DNA of 45,366 nt from DASPTH01 sp046727575. GTDB lineage: Bacteria > Actinomycetota > Acidimicrobiia > IMCC26256 > DASPTH01. Under the pieces are notes generated by a model. That model was given only the letters and a program-made list of their open reading frames with translations, had not been told where the DNA came from and searched no databases. The translations under genes and the position numbers were made by a program. Shown here piece after piece: positions 41,161 through 45,366 of the stretch (its first letter is position 1; each line of letters begins with the position of its first letter). Where the stretch lies: contig JBKPCV010000094.1 of the NCBI GenBank assembly GCA_046727575.1, positions 1 through 45,366 of the forward strand, in the 5' to 3' direction.

Positions 41161-41189
41161 CGCTCCGCCCGGTAGGTCCCGGCGGAGCG
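41161..41189. other. Hairpin in the rplC leader
   Basis: CGCTCCGCC (41161-41169) pairs perfectly with GGCGGAGCG (41181-41189) over an 11-base loop, about 30 bases upstream of the rplC ATG. No T-run follows in the minus direction. It may be a leader structure or a processing site; there is no direct evidence of function. Other parts of 41131-41345 show nothing I can name. Confidence 0.45.
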
Positions 41190-41345
41190 TGGTCGGTTGT
41201 GCCGTGCGGTTCCGCGCGAGCGCAGCCTGCACGGACGTCGGTTGGCGAACAGGTCCGGTCAGGCGCCGATCAGCAGTCGCCTGCGATCAGCAAGCCAGAA
41301 AAGAGTAGCCGCCGTCAGTGATCACTGCCAACGCGCACGCGGTGA

Positions 41346-41424
41346 CGAGCGAGCGGAGCGAGCGAGGAACTCGCCAGGAGCGAGCGGAGCGAGGCGGGTA
41401 TCCCGCCGAGCAGCGAGCGACGAA
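41346..41424. repeat. GGGATACCC hairpin element, copy B (directly after rpsJ)
   Basis: Core GCGGGTATCCCGC at 41394-41406 (the opposite orientation to the other copies; arms GGCGGG/CCCGCC around ATA on the minus strand). It is flanked by GAGCGAGCGGAGCGAG words that occur twice (about 41347 and 41378) and by AGCGAGCGACG. It starts at the rpsJ stop codon. Confidence 0.78.
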
Positions 41425-41751
41425 TTACGAAGCTTGGATCTTGATCTCGATGCTGACACCGGCGGGGAGATCGAGGCGCTGGAGCGACTCCACCGTCTTG
41501 CTGGTCGGTTCGACGATGTCGAGCAGGCGCTTGTGGATCCGCATCTCGAAGTGCTCGCGCGAGTCCTTGTCGATGTGCGGTGATCGGATGACGGTGTACC
41601 GCCGCACTTCGGTCGGTAGCGGCACCGGTCCGCGGACCTTCGCCTGCGTGCGCACGACCGTCTCCACGATCTTCTTGGTCGACTGATCGACGATCTCGTG
41701 GTCGTAGGCCTTCAGCCGGATCCGGATCTTCTGACCCTTGGAATCTGCCAT
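41425..41751 (-). CDS. rpsJ: 30S ribosomal protein uS10
   Basis: 108 aa; head protein and NusG/NusE partner. GQKIRIRLKAYDHEIVDQSTKKIVETV, VRGPVPLPTEVRRYTVIRSPHIDKDSREHFEMRIHKRL. ATG 41751. In this window it is separated from rplC by a 294-base gap and from tuf by 98 bases, both with hairpins. Confidence 0.98.
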   Translation of the reverse strand: MADSKGQKIRIRLKAYDHEIVDQSTKKIVETVVRTQAKVRGPVPLPTEVRRYTVIRSPHIDKDSREHFEMRIHKRLLDIVEPTSKTVESLQRLDLPAGVSIEIKIQAS

Positions 41752-41784
41752 TTGTTCTCGTCTCTCGGATCCGGCTCGACTTTT

Positions 41785-41834
41785 TCGCTCGCTCGGCCGC
41801 AGGGTACCTGCGGCCGCCCCACGGGACGCTCGCT
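41785..41834. repeat. Diverged hairpin element, copy F (tuf-rpsJ gap)
   Basis: CGCTCGCTC, then 9-bp arms GGCCGCAGG (41795-41803) and CCTGCGGCC (41807-41815) around GTA, then GACGCTCGCTGCC. It has the same layout as the GGGATACCC copies but a changed centre. It could alternatively act as a tuf terminator, although no T-run follows on the minus strand. Confidence 0.6.
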
Positions 41835-41849
41835 GCCGGTGTGGCCGAC

Positions 41850-43040
41850 CTACTTGATGACGCCGGTGACGACGCCGGAGCCGACTGTGCGGCCTCCCTC
41901 ACGGATCGCGAACCGGAGTCCCTCGTCCATCGCGATCGGCTTCTGCAGCTCCACCATCATCTCGGTGTTGTCCCCCGGCATCACCATCTCCACACCTTCG
42001 GGCAGGTTGATGCTGCCGGTGACGTCGGTGGTGCGGAAGTAGAACTGCGGGTGGTAGTTGGCGAAGAACGGCGTGTGCCGCCCGCCCTCTTCCTTCGTGA
42101 GGACGTACACCTGGGCGTTGAACTGCGTGTGCGGCGTGATCGAACCGGGCTTGGCGAGCACCTGCCCGCGCTCGACGTCTTCCTTCTTGGTGCCGCGCAG
42201 CAGTGCACCGATGTTGTCGCCCGCTCGGCCCTCGTCGAGGATCTTGCGGAACATCTCGACGCCGGTGCAGACCGTCTTGGCGGTGGGGCGGAGGCCGACG
42301 ATCTCGATCTCCTCGCCGGTCTTGACCATCCCGCGCTCCACGCGACCGGTGACGACCGTGCCGCGACCCGTGATCGAGAAGACGTCCTCGATCGGCATCA
42401 GGAACGGCAGATTGACCGCGCGCTCGGGCTCCGGGATGTACGAGTCGACCGCGTCCATGAGCTCGTTGATCTTCGAGCCCCACTCGGCGTCGCCCTCGAG
42501 TGCCTTCAGCGCCGACACGCGCACGATCGGCGTGTCGTCACCCGGGAACTCGTACTCGTTCAGAAGCTCGCGCACCTCGAGCTCGACGAGCTCGAGAATC
42601 TCCTCGTCGTCGACCATGTCGGCCTTGTTGAGGGCGACGACGATCGAGGGCACGCCGACCTGCCGCGCGAGCAGGACGTGCTCACGCGTCTGCGGCATCG
42701 GGCCGTCGGTAGCAGCGACCACCAGGATGGCACCGTCCATCTGGGCCGCCCCGGTGATCATGTTCTTGATGTAGTCGGCATGGCCGGGACAGTCGACGTG
42801 CGCGTAGTGACGGTTCTGCGTCTCGTACTCCACGTGCGTGATGGCGATCGTGATGCCGCGACGCTTCTCCTCAGGCGCCTTGTCGATGTCGTCGAACGAG
42901 GAGAAGGAGTTGTGCTCGGGGTCGGCCTCTGCCAGCACCTTCGTGATCGCGGCTGTGAGCGTCGTCTTGCCGTGGTCGATGTGACCGATCGTGCCGATGT
43001 TGAGGTGAGGCTTCGTGCGCTCGAACTTCGCCTTGGCCAT
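41850..43040 (-). CDS. tuf: Elongation factor Tu
   Basis: 396 aa GTPase delivering aminoacyl-tRNA. G1 GHIDHGKTT, switch II DCPGHADYIKNM, NKADM for guanine, SALKALEG. Domains II and III follow (VFSITGRGTVVTGRVERG, RTTDVTGSINLPEGVEMVMPGDN). ATG 43040 is 43 bases behind fusA. Confidence 0.99.
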   Translation of the reverse strand: MAKAKFERTKPHLNIGTIGHIDHGKTTLTAAITKVLAEADPEHNSFSSFDDIDKAPEEKRRGITIAITHVEYETQNRHYAHVDCPGHADYIKNMITGAAQMDGAILVVAATDGPMPQTREHVLLARQVGVPSIVVALNKADMVDDEEILELVELEVRELLNEYEFPGDDTPIVRVSALKALEGDAEWGSKINELMDAVDSYIPEPERAVNLPFLMPIEDVFSITGRGTVVTGRVERGMVKTGEEIEIVGLRPTAKTVCTGVEMFRKILDEGRAGDNIGALLRGTKKEDVERGQVLAKPGSITPHTQFNAQVYVLTKEEGGRHTPFFANYHPQFYFRTTDVTGSINLPEGVEMVMPGDNTEMMVELQKPIAMDEGLRFAIREGGRTVGSGVVTGVIK

Positions 43041-43082
43041 GACTCGTTCCTTGCTCCTGTTGCTCCCGTGAACCTTGCGCGG

Positions 43083-45209
<2,127 letters not shown>

Positions 45210-45366
45210 CGCTCTCTTGTCTTCTGTCTCGCCGAATGCGTGCGAAACCCGATCAAGTATCAACGCCAAACTCGCCCCAGACGTTCCATCACCCCACCCT
45301 TTACCGGCGCCTGGCGAACCGCAGGGAACCAGGGAGGCGGAAGACCCGGTGTGGCGACGCTCGGAG

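Noticed and set aside
41795..41815. Rho-independent terminator after tuf
   Set aside because: The stem is strong, but on the transcribed minus strand it is followed by GAGCGAGCG and an A-run, not a T-run; it fits the hairpin family better.

Overview
The window is about 45 kb of GC-rich bacterial DNA. All but two genes lie on the minus strand. Gene content and order point to an actinomycete-type (Actinomycetota) chromosome. The right-hand 20 kb is the fused str/S10/spc/alpha ribosomal-protein cluster, and the left-hand part repeats a run also known from Mycobacterium (rplM-rpsI-glmM-glmS-acpS?-nnr-tsaE-tsaB-rimI-tsaD-groES-guaB3-guaA). Frequent GTG starts, GTGA/ATGA stop-start overlaps and start codons sitting directly behind a -10 box fit the same group. 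A deep lineage such as Acidimicrobiia is my inference from the odd proteins, not something the sequence proves.

Layout, in the direction of minus-strand transcription (right to left). (1) 45.2-25.2 kb is the translation block: fusA, tuf, rpsJ, rplC-D-W-B, rpsS, rplV, rpsC, rplP, rpmC, rpsQ, rplN-X-E, rpsN, rpsH, rplF-R, rpsE, rpmD, rplO, secY, adk, map, infA, rpmJ, rpsM-K-D, rpoA, rplQ. It continues into truA. (2) 24.4-21.7 kb is a short accessory insertion: a ferritin-like/VIT1 membrane iron transporter and, on the plus strand, an alkaline-phosphatase-superfamily enzyme whose modules look circularly permuted. (3) 21.6-15.5 kb holds rplM-rpsI, then glmM, an unusually large glmS (1132 aa) and acpS, i.e. 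cell-wall precursor and carrier-protein supply. (4) 15.5-8.6 kb holds NAD(P)HX repair, an alpha/beta hydrolase, a P1-type peptidase, a [4Fe-4S] uracil-DNA glycosylase and the t6A tRNA-modification genes tsaE-tsaB-rimI-tsaD. (5) 8.5-0.3 kb holds CIRCE-controlled groES without groEL, a Nudix CoA pyrophosphatase, guaB3-guaA, a class I aldolase, dtd and a PcrA/UvrD helicase interrupted by a mini-intein. A plus-strand gene end of unknown function occupies bases 1-210.

The observations most worth following are: the 149-residue mini-intein in helicase motif III of PcrA, with a perfect 18-bp palindrome inside it; the giant GlmS with an insertion right behind its catalytic cysteine and a 308-residue C-terminal extension; the permuted phosphatase; and a family of small hairpins centred on GGGATACCC that occupies several of the few gaps of the ribosomal-protein cluster and has been captured, duplicated and in frame, as the C-terminal tail of ribosomal protein uL4. 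No rRNA, tRNA, CRISPR array, transposase or prophage gene was seen. No gene-free stretch exceeds 300 bases.
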